Source of the DNA: an uncultured Porphyromonadaceae bacterium
Lineage (GTDB): Bacteria; Bacteroidota; Bacteroidia; Bacteroidales; Muribaculaceae
Assembly: GCA_900541835.1 (NCBI GenBank)
Contig: UQLL01000013.1
Coordinates: 1-63,393, forward strand
DNA: 63,393 nt
Direction of reading: 5' to 3'
How positions within the stretch are numbered: the stretch's first letter is position 1; each line of letters starts with the position of its first letter. Under the pieces are notes generated by a model that saw only the letters and a list, made by a program, of their open reading frames with translations, was not told where the DNA came from and made no database searches. This document shows, piece after piece, positions 1-10,859 of the stretch. A program made the translations under genes and the position numbers.

Positions 1-190
1 CAAAATATGGGGGGATTCAGAACGATATTTTGCACTTCGTTATTGAATCTTCAGTAACCTCTTATGAGGCAACAACTTGCAGATCTGTGTTATTTAAAGT
101 AAATGGGGGCTGCGCCATATCCGTCGGCCCAGCTACCCGTTTACTTGTTCAGAGATCCTTTTACATCACCTTGAATGAGCGTCGGCCGAC

Positions 191-338
191 AACAATGTAC
201 GGGTCCGCGCCATGTTTATGGCGTCCAGGATGGCGGCATCCGGGTCAGTGCGCTTTTTCTACAGGAAGTAGGGTCTGGCTACCAGACCCAGAGAGTCGTG
301 CTGACCTTCGGCGAGCTGACCGTACCACATATTGTGTT
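191..338. ncRNA. Candidate structured RNA downstream of rplT
   Basis: No credible protein is encoded between the window start and rplT. The stretch folds into nested helices: an outer stem 197-202/320-325 encloses hairpins 208-213/218-223 and 228-232/237-241, then stem 243-248/301-306, which holds hairpin 271-278/282-289 with a three-base loop. A weak outer helix pairs 191-196 with 331-338. The strand is not resolved because the helices form on both strands. The known Bacteroidales-1 RNA often lies downstream of the L20 gene, so it is the first candidate by position. I cannot match its consensus from memory. Confidence 0.4.
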
Positions 339-342
339 CGAG

Positions 343-388
343 GAAAAAGGAAGGAAGCAGATATGCCCTTGCGGGCTTCTGCTTCCTT
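343..388 (-). terminator. Intrinsic terminator of the infC-rpmI-rplT operon
   Basis: An 11-bp perfect stem (351-361 with 378-388) encloses a smaller GCCC/GGGC helix. On the minus strand it is followed by a T-rich run at 343-348. It lies 45 bp past the rplT stop. Confidence 0.7.
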
Positions 389-433
389 TATGCTCATCAG
401 GGTAACGGGGTTCGCTTTGGCGAAAAGAAGTAC

Positions 434-784
434 TTACGCGTTCTTGACCTTGTCCACGATGGCCTTGAAAGCCTCGGGGTTGTTCATGGCCAGGTCAGCG
501 AGCACCTTGCGGTTGATCTCCACGCCAGCCTTGTGGATGAGGCCCATGAGCTTGGAGTAGCTGAGGTCCTCGAGGCGAGCGGCGGCGTTGATACGCTGGA
601 TCCAGAGGGCGCGGAAGTTGCGCTTCTTGGCCTTACGGTCGCGGTAGGCGTAGGTCAGGCCCTTCTCCCAAGTGTTCTTGGCGACGGTCCAGACGTTGCG
701 GCGGCTGCCGTAGTAGCCGCGGGTGAGTTTCAGTATCTTCTTTCTCTTGGCGCGCGAAGCGACATGATTTACTGATCTTGGCAT
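434..784 (-). CDS. rplT: 50S ribosomal protein L20
   Basis: The 116-residue, strongly basic protein is a standard-length bL20. It begins MPRSVNHVASR and carries the typical KLTRGYYGSR and WIQRINAAAR segments. L20 binds 23S rRNA early in large-subunit assembly. It is the last gene of infC-rpmI-rplT on the minus strand, the order found in most bacteria, and a strong hairpin terminator follows. In many bacteria L20 represses this operon through an mRNA leader. No such leader was identified with certainty here. The 99-bp gap to rpmI holds nothing recognisable. Confidence 0.97.
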   Translation of the reverse strand: MPRSVNHVASRAKRKKILKLTRGYYGSRRNVWTVAKNTWEKGLTYAYRDRKAKKRNFRALWIQRINAAARLEDLSYSKLMGLIHKAGVEINRKVLADLAMNNPEAFKAIVDKVKNA

Positions 785-883
785 CGTTGAAATGAATTGT
801 GGGCGGAGGCGTCGGCCGAGGGGTCGCTCTTAGGTGCCTGTGCCCGGTTTGTATTGGTGTTTGTTGTGTCGGGAAGTGCAGGG

Positions 884-1078
884 TTAGATGCCGAGGAGGC
901 GTTTTACCTGCTTTACGTTGGTTGCGTCCACCAGTCCGGTGTGGTCGAGGTTGCGCTTACGCTTCTTCGTCTTCTTGGTGAGGATGTGGCTGTGGTAGGC
1001 GTGCTTACGCTTAATCTTCCCCGTGCCGGTCAGCGCAAAGCGCTTCTTGCTGGCACAGTTGGTTTTCATTTTGGGCAT
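884..1078 (-). CDS. rpmI: 50S ribosomal protein L35
   Basis: This 64-residue, very lysine- and arginine-rich protein begins MPKMKTNCASKKRF, the normal bL35 N-terminus, and is full length for the family. It sits between infC and rplT as expected. L35 is a small late-assembly protein of the large subunit. The start is the first ATG of the frame and the only one that gives the conserved N-terminus. The 115-bp gap to infC upstream shows no separate promoter that I can defend. Confidence 0.96.
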   Translation of the reverse strand: MPKMKTNCASKKRFALTGTGKIKRKHAYHSHILTKKTKKRKRNLDHTGLVDATNVKQVKRLLGI

Positions 1079-1193
1079 GATTGCTTGTTGTTTAGTAGTT
1101 GTTTGTTTACCTCGGCCATTTTAACCCGTTCATCTTATTCACGGATGCGAATCGGATAATGGAATCAAAGGCCTACGGTCTCTATTATCGGGG

Positions 1194-1886
1194 TCACTCT
1201 GCTGAGCTTTCTTTCTTTTCTGCTGCCGGGACATCCTTGGCATCGGCGGCGCCCTCCTTGGGCCTGGACTCGGACTTTTCCTTCTTGGGCTGCTGCTTGA
1301 GGGGGGTGATCATGATGGTCATTCGCTTGCCCTCGAGCACGGGCATCTGCTCCACCTTGCCCAGGTTCTCCAGGTCGGAGGCGAAGCGTAGAAGGAGCAC
1401 CTCGCCCTGTTCCTTGAAGAGGATGGATCGACCGCGGAAGAAGACGTATGCCTTGACCTTGCTGCCCTCCTCGAGGAAGCCCTGGGCATGCTTGAGCTTG
1501 AAGTTGTAGTCGTGGTCGTCGGTCTGCGGGCCGAAGCGTATCTCCTTGACGGTGACTTTGCTTGCCTTGGCCTTCTGCTCCTTGGCGCGTTTCTTCTGCT
1601 GGTAGAGGAACTTGGAGTAGTCGAGGACCTTGCAGACGGGCGGGTCGGCGGTGGGTGAAATCTCAATCAGGTCCAGTTCCATGGAGCGTGCGATCTTGAG
1701 AGCCTTTTCTATGGGGTAGATGCCCTGCTCTACGTTGTCGCCTACCAGGCGCACCTGCTTGGCGCGGATCTGTTCGTTGGTGGCGTACGGGTCTTTGCGT
1801 TCACCGCGACGCATAGGTCGCTGGCCGGGACGCGGACGGGGACCCGACGGACGGCGTGGACCGAAAAATTGAGGTTTTTTCTCCAT
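1194..1886 (-). CDS. infC: Translation initiation factor IF-3
   Basis: The 230-residue protein has the IF-3 N-domain (NEQIRAKQVRLVGDN, about residues 38-52), the linker, and the C-domain with VKEIRFGPQTDDHD (about 113-126). IF-3 binds the 30S subunit, prevents premature 50S joining and proofreads start codons. An N-terminal basic extension (residues 1-36, rich in Pro and Arg) and a C-terminal Lys/Glu/Ala tail (about 200-230) exceed the E. coli protein, as is usual in Bacteroidetes. The start is ATG, not the rare ATT that E. coli uses for autoregulation. It lies 124 bp after thrS, in a gap with short direct repeats. Confidence 0.96.
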   Translation of the reverse strand: MEKKPQFFGPRRPSGPRPRPGQRPMRRGERKDPYATNEQIRAKQVRLVGDNVEQGIYPIEKALKIARSMELDLIEISPTADPPVCKVLDYSKFLYQQKKRAKEQKAKASKVTVKEIRFGPQTDDHDYNFKLKHAQGFLEEGSKVKAYVFFRGRSILFKEQGEVLLLRFASDLENLGKVEQMPVLEGKRMTIMITPLKQQPKKEKSESRPKEGAADAKDVPAAEKKESSAE

Positions 1887-1897
1887 TCAGGAATTTT

Positions 1898-1979
1898 GAA
1901 CGATTTTACGTATTTGCTTTGCTGAACGATTCTACGATGCAACGTTTTTGAACGATAAGACGACTAAAACGATTTTACG
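1898..1979 (-). repeat. Short direct repeats in the infC leader
   Basis: A 13-mer related to GAACGATTTTACG (plus-strand reading) occurs at 1898, 1924, 1950 and, less exactly at its first base, at 1967. The first three copies are spaced exactly 26 bases apart. They lie in the 124-bp gap between thrS and infC, that is, in the infC 5' untranslated region. Confidence 0.6.
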
Positions 1980-2010
1980 CAGGGATTGTTCAACGGGGTT
2001 GTATGGTTGC

Positions 2011-3960
2011 TTATTGTTTCACTTTCTGCTTGGTGAGGGCGTCGACCTGGGCGTTGATGAGGTCGGCAAACTCGCGCACTGTCATGGTGCCCTTGTCGCC
2101 CTCGCCCTGGCGGCGTACGCTCACAGTGCCGTCGGCCTCCTCCTTCTCGCCCACGATAAGCAGGTAGGGGGTCTTGCTCAGCTCGTTATCGCGTATCTTG
2201 CGCCCTATCTTCTCGTTGCGGTCGTCGACGCGGGATCGGATGTTGAACTCGTCGAGCTCCTCGGCCACCTTGGAGGCGTAGGTGTTGAACTTCTCGGAGA
2301 TGGGCAGGATGACGCACTGCTCGGGGATGAGCCACAGGGGGAGCTTGCCGGCGGTGTGCTCCAAAAGCACGGCCACGAAGCGCTCCATGGAGCCGAAAGG
2401 GGCGCGGTGAATCATCACCGGACGGTGCTTCTGGTTGTCGGCGCCGGTGTATTCGAGCTGGAAGCGCTCGGGCAGGTTGTAATCGACCTGGATGGTGCCG
2501 AGCTGCCAGCGGCGCCCGATGGCGTCCTTGACCATGAAGTCGAGCTTGGGGCCGTAGAAGGCGGCCTCGCCCTCCACCTGCTTGGCGTTCAGGCCCTTCT
2601 CGGCGCAGGCCTCGATGATGGCGTTCTCCGCCAGGTGCCAATTCTCGTCGGTGCCGATATACTTGGTCTTGTTCTTGGGGTCGCGGAGCGAAATCTGCGC
2701 CTCGAAGTTCTTGAAGTCAAGGGCGTTGAAGATGTAGAGTATGATGTCCATGACCTTCAGGAACTCGGCCTTGATCTGGTCGGGGGCGCAGAAGATGTGG
2801 GCGTCGTCCTGCGTGAATCCTCGCACGCGGGTGAGGCCGTGGAGCTCTCCGCTCTGCTCGTAGCGGTATACCGTGCCGAACTCGGCCAGGCGCAGGGGCA
2901 GGTCGCGGTAGCTGCGCGGGGCGGCCTTGTATATCTCGCAGTGGTGGGGGCAGTTCATGGGCTTGAGCATGTACTCCTCGCCCTCCTCGGGGGTGTGGAT
3001 GGGCTGGAAGGAGTCCTTGCCGTACTTAGCCCAATGGCCGGAGGTGACATAGAGCTGCTTGTTGCCGATATGCGGGGTGATGACCTGCAGATAGCCGTAC
3101 TGTTTCTGTATGCGGCGCAGGAACTGCTCGAGGCGGTCGCGCAGGGCGGCGCCCTTGGGCAGCCACAGTGGCAGGCCCTGGCCTACCGTCGGCGAGAAGT
3201 GGAAGAGCTCCATCTCGCGGCCGAGCTTGCGGTGGTCGCGCTTCTTGGCCTCTTCGAGCAGGGCCAGGTATTCGTCGAGCATCTTCTTCTTGGGGAAAGT
3301 GATGCCGTATACTCGCACGAGCTGCTGACGCTTCTCGTCGCCGCGCCAGTAGGCGCCGGCCAGGCTCATGACCTTGACGGCCTTGATGGGTGCGGTGGTG
3401 GCCAGGTGCGGTCCTCGGCAGAGGTCGGTGAAGGCACCCTGCGTGTAGGTGGTGATGGTGCCGTCCTCAAGCTCGCTGATGAGCTCGCACTTGTACGTCT
3501 CGCCACGGTTGCCGAAAGCCTCCAGGGCATCGGCTTTGGAGATCTCGCGGCGCACGATGTCCTCCTTGCGGCGGGCCAGTTCGAGCATCTTTTCCTCGAT
3601 GCGCTTGAAGTCGGCCTCGGTGATTTTGTTATCGCCCGGGTCGATATCGTAGTAGAAGCCGCTCTCCACGGCGGGGCCTATGCCGAACTTGACACCGGGG
3701 AAGAGCTCCTGCAGGGCCTCGGCCAGCAGGTGGGCCGAGGAGTGCCAGAATGCGTGCTTGCCTTCCTCGTCCTCCCACTTGAAGAACTGTATGGTGGCAT
3801 CCTCGCCGACGGGACGCGTGAGGTCGTAGTCATGGCCGTTGACCTTGACTGCGAGCACGTCCTGCGCCAGGCGGGGACTGATGCTTTTAGCTATGTCGAG
3901 GGGCGTCGCGCCCGCTTCGAACTGACGGATCGAGCCGTCGGGGAAAGTTATGTTGATCAT
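2011..3960 (-). CDS. thrS: Threonine--tRNA ligase
   Basis: The 649-residue class II aminoacyl-tRNA synthetase charges tRNA-Thr in the cytoplasm. Domains in order are an N-terminal TGS domain (about 1-62), the editing domain with HSSAHLLAEAL (about 73), the catalytic core with the zinc-binding MNCPHHC segment (from about residue 335), motif 2 (YRYEQSGELHGLTRVRGF), motif 3 (MIHRAPFGSMERF), and a C-terminal anticodon-binding domain. The length is normal. thrS-infC-rpmI-rplT is a common bacterial order. A TAACTTTG box just upstream suggests its own promoter inside the rpiB-folB-thrS run. Confidence 0.97.
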   Translation of the reverse strand: MINITFPDGSIRQFEAGATPLDIAKSISPRLAQDVLAVKVNGHDYDLTRPVGEDATIQFFKWEDEEGKHAFWHSSAHLLAEALQELFPGVKFGIGPAVESGFYYDIDPGDNKITEADFKRIEEKMLELARRKEDIVRREISKADALEAFGNRGETYKCELISELEDGTITTYTQGAFTDLCRGPHLATTAPIKAVKVMSLAGAYWRGDEKRQQLVRVYGITFPKKKMLDEYLALLEEAKKRDHRKLGREMELFHFSPTVGQGLPLWLPKGAALRDRLEQFLRRIQKQYGYLQVITPHIGNKQLYVTSGHWAKYGKDSFQPIHTPEEGEEYMLKPMNCPHHCEIYKAAPRSYRDLPLRLAEFGTVYRYEQSGELHGLTRVRGFTQDDAHIFCAPDQIKAEFLKVMDIILYIFNALDFKNFEAQISLRDPKNKTKYIGTDENWHLAENAIIEACAEKGLNAKQVEGEAAFYGPKLDFMVKDAIGRRWQLGTIQVDYNLPERFQLEYTGADNQKHRPVMIHRAPFGSMERFVAVLLEHTAGKLPLWLIPEQCVILPISEKFNTYASKVAEELDEFNIRSRVDDRNEKIGRKIRDNELSKTPYLLIVGEKEEADGTVSVRRQGEGDKGTMTVREFADLINAQVDALTKQKVKQ

Positions 3961-3981
3961 TGATACTTCTCAATAATTGCG

Positions 3982-3989
3982 CAAAGTTA
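3982..3989 (-). promoter_or_regulatory. Putative -7 box for thrS
   Basis: TAACTTTG on the minus strand matches the Bacteroidetes TAnnTTTG consensus and lies 21 bp before the thrS ATG. No good -33 TTTG was found at the normal distance. Confidence 0.4.
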
Positions 3990-4009
3990 CAACAAATCGG
4001 CGAAACAAC

Positions 4010-4405
4010 CTAATTAGCAACGATTTTTTCGCTCCGATAGTGCCATACGACTCTTGCACGGCCCCTGAAGCCGGGTATGGGAGGGGCGATCTTGCACACG
4101 CCCACGTCTACCCCGGCCACCCAGGGCCAACGCTCGATTATGGCGCGGCCGATGCGGCGCGTCAGGTGTTCGAGCGTGCCGGACGGTGTGCGCATTTCCT
4201 CCTCCACCACTTCAAACAACACAGCGTAACATAACGAATTATCGAGCGAATCATCATCTGCCGCTCCGACATCGGGAACGGTGACGACGATGTCGGCCTC
4301 GAAGTCGTTGCCGACCTTGGCTTCCTGCGGCAGGAGGCCATGATAGGCATGGAAGCGCACCTCCTCGAGGCGCACCTCCATACAGGAATGAGCCTTGCCT
4401 GTCAT
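4010..4405 (-). CDS. folB: Dihydroneopterin aldolase
   Basis: The 131-residue protein matches the FolB family, with the segment VRFHAYHGLLPQEAKVGNDF near the N-terminus and a C-terminal CKIAPPIPGFRG. FolB converts 7,8-dihydroneopterin to 6-hydroxymethyl-dihydropterin in folate synthesis. The frame stays open further upstream, but that part is only the shadow of rpiB. The ATG at 4405 overlaps the rpiB TAA by one base (TAATG), a translational-coupling arrangement. That gives the normal family length of about 120-130 residues. Confidence 0.9.
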   Translation of the reverse strand: MTGKAHSCMEVRLEEVRFHAYHGLLPQEAKVGNDFEADIVVTVPDVGAADDDSLDNSLCYAVLFEVVEEEMRTPSGTLEHLTRRIGRAIIERWPWVAGVDVGVCKIAPPIPGFRGRARVVWHYRSEKIVAN

Positions 4406-4854
4406 TACTTGCAGCTGCAGCCCTGCACCGGGATCTTGTCGATACGGCGCTGGTGACGCCCGCCCTCGAACTCGGCGTCGAGATATGCGCAGACGATGTC
4501 GCGGGCCATGTCCTCGGAGATGAAGCGGGCCGGGAGCACCAGGAAGTTGGCATTGTTGTGCTGCTTGGCCAGGGAGGCCAGCTCCGGCTCCCAGCAGAGC
4601 GCGGCGCGGATGCCCTGGTGCTTGTTGAGGGTTATCTGCATGCCGTTGCCGGAGCCGCACATGCCGATGCCGAAGTCGCACTCGCCATCCTCTACGGCCT
4701 TGGCGGCCGGGTGGGCGAAGTCGGGATAGTCGCACGATTCGGAACTGTAGGTGCCGAAATCCTTGACCTCGTATCCTCGGGAGCGCACGAGCTCTATCAT
4801 GTTCAGTTTCAGGTCGTAGCCGGCGTGGTCGCTGGCGAAGGCGATTATGCTCAT
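4405..4854 (-). CDS. rpiB: Ribose-5-phosphate isomerase B
   Basis: The 149-residue protein is a RpiB/LacAB-family sugar-phosphate isomerase. It has the N-terminal ASDHAGYDLK phosphate-binding segment and GIGMCGSGNGMQ, which contains the catalytic cysteine. It interconverts ribose 5-phosphate and ribulose 5-phosphate in the pentose phosphate pathway. A downstream HNNANFLVLPAR segment supplies the family's basic residues. It is the first gene of a minus-strand run (rpiB-folB-thrS), divergent from gyrA. Confidence 0.93.
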   Translation of the reverse strand: MSIIAFASDHAGYDLKLNMIELVRSRGYEVKDFGTYSSESCDYPDFAHPAAKAVEDGECDFGIGMCGSGNGMQITLNKHQGIRAALCWEPELASLAKQHNNANFLVLPARFISEDMARDIVCAYLDAEFEGGRHQRRIDKIPVQGCSCK

Positions 4855-4925
4855 TTTCTGTGGTGAGTTTTATACAGGAAACGCCGCCCGGGACGTCACG
4901 GTTCGGCCCGGTGCCGTTTCCGCCG

Positions 4926-4933
4926 CAAAATTA
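4926..4933 (-). promoter_or_regulatory. Putative -7 box for rpiB
   Basis: TAATTTTG on the minus strand, 71 bp before the rpiB start, fits TAnnTTTG. The -33 element is not clear. Confidence 0.35.
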
Positions 4934-4978
4934 CAACTTTTTCGGCACTCACATACCTTCCATATGAAAAAAATTGCG

Positions 4979-4986
4979 TATCTTTG
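4979..4986 (+). promoter_or_regulatory. Putative -7 box for gyrA
   Basis: TATCTTTG, a full TAnnTTTG match, lies 62 bp before the gyrA ATG in the rpiB/gyrA divergent gap. The -33 position is poorly conserved. Confidence 0.45.
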
Positions 4987-5048
4987 TACCCGGATTCGGC
5001 GGTGCCGCATCCTGCCCTTTCTCTCCTATTGTAATCAACGACACACAG

Positions 5049-7685
<2,637 letters not shown>

Positions 7686-7782
7686 ACTAAATACTGTGTA
7701 TCAGCGTTAAACTTTCAGTAACTGCACAAATCCTAAATACAGATACCGAAGACTAACCGAAAACAAACAAAAACATACGCAT

Positions 7783-9000
7783 ATGAAAAAGACGTTCATC
7801 GCTGCGCTGTGTCTGCTTACCGCAGGCAGCATGGCGGCACAGAAGAAGGCTGTGGACCAGGCCGCCAAGATGGCCGGCAAGCCCGACAAGATCGAGGAAG
7901 CCCGCGCCCTCATCCAGGGAGCCATGCAGAACCCCGAAACCGCCAACGACGCCCGCACATACTACGTGGCCGGCCAAATCGAGTGGAAAAGCTACGACAC
8001 CCTCAAGGGTCTCAATGCCCTCAAGGGACAGAACACCGTCGACGAGCCAATGGCCCAGATGATCGAGAACGGCCTCGGATACTTCAACAAGGCCATGGAA
8101 CTCGATCCCACCCCCGACGCCAAGGGCAAGAATATGCGCTTCACCCGCGACATCCTCAACCAGCTCGGCGGCCACGACTGGGATCTCTACTCTGCAGGCG
8201 TCAACTACTACAACGGCAAGGACTTCGCCCACGCCTACGAGCTGCTCAACGCCTCGGCCGACGTCCCCGGAATCGACGCCATCAAGGGTGCCCCCACCCT
8301 CATTCCCGACTCCACCCGCGGCCAGATCTACTACCTGGCAGGCATCTCCGCCTACTCCTCCAAGCCCCCGATGATCGACCAGGCCTACAAGGCTTTCGGC
8401 AACGCCATCAGCATGAACTACGACGAGCCCAACCTCTACCTGTTCCAGATTGCCTGCATCGACGCACAGGCTGCCGGCGACAGCGCCAAGGCCGCCGAGC
8501 TCTACCCCACCAAGATGAAGCTCGCCAACGAGGGCTTCAGCAAGTTCGGCGTTCGCCAGCCCAACTACCTCAGCTACATCGTCGACGACTACGTCAACGC
8601 CAAGAACAACCCGCAGGCCGCCCTCGACTTCCTCAACGGCGCCATAGAGAAGAACCCCCAGCTGTCCAAGCTCTACTCCATACGCGGCTACATCAAGGGA
8701 CGCATGAAGGACGACAAGGGCTACCTGGAGGATAACCTCAAGGCCGCCGAGATGGCAGACGCCGACGCCGAAGTGCTCTACGACGCCGCCCGCGCCAGCT
8801 ACCGCTACGGCCAGGCCATGATCGGCACCCTCGGCATCACCGCAGCCGACACCGCCAAGCGCGCCGAGTACATCAAGCAGTACCTCGAACCGGCTTCCGC
8901 ACTCGCACTCAAGGCAAAGGCCCTAGACCAAAACGGCACCTACCTGCAGAAAATCCAAAAGCTCATCGACGACATCGACTATCTGGAGAATCCCCAGTAA
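7783..9000 (+). CDS. Exported tetratricopeptide-repeat protein
   Basis: The 405-residue protein begins with a likely signal peptide (MKKTFIAALCLLTAGSMAA, cleavage near residue 19) and consists mostly of helical repeat units. TPR-like pairs include YYVAGQIEWKSYDTL, YYLAGISAYSSKPP and YSIRGYIKGRMKD. TPR proteins act as protein-binding scaffolds, here probably in the periplasm. A gene of this kind directly after gyrA is, to my knowledge, common in Bacteroidales. Its partner is unknown. A strong bidirectional terminator separates it from the convergent sugar-kinase gene. Confidence 0.8.
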   Translation: MKKTFIAALCLLTAGSMAAQKKAVDQAAKMAGKPDKIEEARALIQGAMQNPETANDARTYYVAGQIEWKSYDTLKGLNALKGQNTVDEPMAQMIENGLGYFNKAMELDPTPDAKGKNMRFTRDILNQLGGHDWDLYSAGVNYYNGKDFAHAYELLNASADVPGIDAIKGAPTLIPDSTRGQIYYLAGISAYSSKPPMIDQAYKAFGNAISMNYDEPNLYLFQIACIDAQAAGDSAKAAELYPTKMKLANEGFSKFGVRQPNYLSYIVDDYVNAKNNPQAALDFLNGAIEKNPQLSKLYSIRGYIKGRMKDDKGYLEDNLKAAEMADADAEVLYDAARASYRYGQAMIGTLGITAADTAKRAEYIKQYLEPASALALKAKALDQNGTYLQKIQKLIDDIDYLENPQ

Positions 9001-9020
9001 TCCCATTTCCAAGCCACATA

Positions 9021-9059
9021 TAAATCGGCCCCGCGCAAAAATTGCGCGGGGCCGATTTA
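9021..9059. terminator. Bidirectional intrinsic terminator
   Basis: A perfect 18-bp G+C-rich stem (9021-9038 with 9042-9059) has a three-base AAA loop. It sits in the gap between convergent genes, and its ends are A/T, so it can serve both strands. Confidence 0.85.
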
Positions 9060-9085
9060 CTATCTTAAGCTTAAGAAAAGATGTC

Positions 9086-10120
9086 TCATGCCTGTCCAAC
9101 CTCCCCCACCGGGGCCTGGTCGGTGACGAGCAGCTGAGATGCCGGCACCTCGGCGCGGTACTTGGCCTCCCAGCCGAGAGCGGAGGCGCCCAGCACTGCG
9201 GCGTCGCTCTCCTTCAGCTCGCTGAGCAGAATCTTGGCCTTGCCGCGGAAGACGGGCATGATGACCTTGTCGAGTTCCTCGCGCAAGGGCTTGAGGAGCA
9301 TCTCGCCGCTGCGGGCCAGGCCGCCGAACAGGATGATAGCCTGCGGAGAGGAGAAAGCAATGAAGTCGGCAAAGGCGTCGCCAAGCATCTTGCCCGTGTA
9401 CTCGAAGATTTCCCTGGCCATCTTGTCGCCACTGGCGGCAGCCTCGTAGACATCCTTGGAGGTGATGGACTCTATTTCGAGGCTACGGAGCGCGGATGGA
9501 TCCGTGCGCAGCTCCAGGAACTCGCGTGCGGTGCGGGCCACGCCCGTGGCCGAACAGTAAGCCTCCAGGCAGCCCGTGCGTCCGCAGCCGCAGATGCGAC
9601 CGTTGTTGGGCTTGCGGATGACATGTCCCAGCTCGCCGGCGAAGCCGTCGTGACCGTAGACCAGCTGGCCATTGACGACGATTCCCGAGCCCACGCCGGT
9701 GCCCAGCGTGATCATGATGAAGTCGCGCATTCCGCGTGCCGCGCCGTAGGTCATCTCGCCAAGGGCGGCTGCGTTGGCATCGTTGGTCACCGCCACCGGA
9801 GTGCCGCGGAAAGCCGCACTTACCTTTGCGGCGATGGGCAGAGTACCCGACCAGGGCAGGTTCGGAGCGTCCACGATCTCGCCCGTGTAGTAGTTGGCGT
9901 TAGGGGCGCCGATGCCTATTCCCTGGATCTTGTCAGTGGCATCATTGGCCTCAAGGAGTTTCTCGATCTCGGTGTGCAGTTCGGCGATGTAGTCGTCGAA
10001 GTTGGCATGCTTGGCCGTCTTGATGCTACTCGACGCCAGCACTTGGCCGCGGGCGTCGACAATGCCGAACACCGTGTTGGTGCCGCCTATATCTATGCCC
10101 AGTACATAAGGTTTGCTCAT
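9086..10120 (-). CDS. ROK-family sugar kinase (glucokinase-like)
   Basis: The 344-residue protein has the N-terminal ATP-binding segment GIDIGGTNT (about residues 9-17), a second glycine-rich segment (TLGTGVGSGIVVNG) and the ROK zinc motif CGCGRTGCLE (about 175-185). These identify a ROK kinase. Glucose is the likeliest substrate, but N-acetylhexosamine or fructose cannot be excluded. It phosphorylates a cytoplasmic hexose using ATP. It lies 52 bp downstream of a Crp-type regulator gene on the same strand and may be co-transcribed with it. Confidence 0.87.
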   Translation of the reverse strand: MSKPYVLGIDIGGTNTVFGIVDARGQVLASSSIKTAKHANFDDYIAELHTEIEKLLEANDATDKIQGIGIGAPNANYYTGEIVDAPNLPWSGTLPIAAKVSAAFRGTPVAVTNDANAAALGEMTYGAARGMRDFIMITLGTGVGSGIVVNGQLVYGHDGFAGELGHVIRKPNNGRICGCGRTGCLEAYCSATGVARTAREFLELRTDPSALRSLEIESITSKDVYEAAASGDKMAREIFEYTGKMLGDAFADFIAFSSPQAIILFGGLARSGEMLLKPLREELDKVIMPVFRGKAKILLSELKESDAAVLGASALGWEAKYRAEVPASQLLVTDQAPVGEVGQA

Positions 10121-10172
10121 GGCTATATGGTGTTTTGTGTTGTGTATTGTGTAGAACTGTCAGGAATTTACG

Positions 10173-10859
10173 TCAGCCGTACTTGGAGATCTTGCGCAGC
10201 TGAGACTCGTTGAGAATCTTGATGCGCCGCCCGTCGACCACAATCAGCTTCTCGTTGACGAAGTTGCTGAGGGTGCGGATGGCATTGCTTGTGGTCATGT
10301 TCGACAGAGCCGCCAGGTCCTCGCGGCTCATGTAGATCTTAAGAGTGGCAGAATCGTCCTCCAGCCCGTAGTTCTCGGCCAGCAACAGCAACGCCTCGGC
10401 CAGGCGGCCGCGGATATGCTTCTGCGTGAGGTTGACAATCTTGGTGTCGGAACCGCCGAGGTTGCGGCTGAGCTCGTGGATGAAGAACATTGCCACGTCC
10501 ATGTTGGAACGTATCAACCTCTCCACCACCTTCAGCGGCACGGCGCCGATGACCGACTTCTCTATGGCTGCCGCCGACGACACGTAGGCCTCCCGGGCGA
10601 AATAGGCACGGTAGCCGAAGAACTGCACCGGACGGTGCAGACGCAGAATCTGCATCCGGTCGCAGATGCCGTTCTTGTACTTCTTGACCTTTCCCTTGAG
10701 GAGACACCAGAGATGCTCAGGCTCGTCGCCCTCGGCATAGATCATCTGGTTCTTCTTATACTGATGTATCTGGAAGCTGGAGGCCAGCACCCTTTTTTCC
10801 TGCCTTGATAGCACATTCCATATCTCGCCCAGGTCTTGCGAGATCACGTGCTGAAGCAT
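10173..10859 (-). CDS. Crp/Fnr-family transcriptional regulator
   Basis: The 228-residue protein has an N-terminal cyclic-nucleotide-type beta-barrel (about 25-120) and a C-terminal Crp helix-turn-helix around MSREDLAALSNMTTSNAIR (about 175-195). No cysteine cluster for an Fnr-type iron-sulfur centre is visible, so the effector is unknown. The frame is open further upstream to 11045. ATG 10859 is chosen because it follows a clear TACATTTG promoter box by about 40 bp and starts the conserved domain. Its position before the sugar kinase suggests a link to carbon metabolism, which is inference only. Confidence 0.85.
   Translation of the reverse strand: MLQHVISQDLGEIWNVLSRQEKRVLASSFQIHQYKKNQMIYAEGDEPEHLWCLLKGKVKKYKNGICDRMQILRLHRPVQFFGYRAYFAREAYVSSAAAIEKSVIGAVPLKVVERLIRSNMDVAMFFIHELSRNLGGSDTKIVNLTQKHIRGRLAEALLLLAENYGLEDDSATLKIYMSREDLAALSNMTTSNAIRTLSNFVNEKLIVVDGRRIKILNESQLRKISKYG

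Noticed and set aside
1..32. 8-bp inverted repeat at the left edge (1-8 with 25-32)
   Set aside because: AT-rich, 16-base loop, and cut by the window edge; could be a terminator remnant but not supportable.
349..360. GGAAGGAAGCAG, reminiscent of the SRP RNA tetraloop region
   Set aside because: The bases pair perfectly with a downstream arm to form the rplT terminator, and none of the rest of an SRP RNA is present.
30..560. Open frame of 176 codons at the left edge
   Set aside because: It runs through the structured RNA candidate and into the opposite strand of rplT, and its protein resembles no family.
1948..3963. Long open frame of 671 codons opposite thrS
   Set aside because: It is the complement of a clear threonyl-tRNA synthetase gene. 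High G+C at third positions keeps opposite frames open. The same holds for other long frames opposite purH, gyrA, hutU, hutH, kamD and dsbD.
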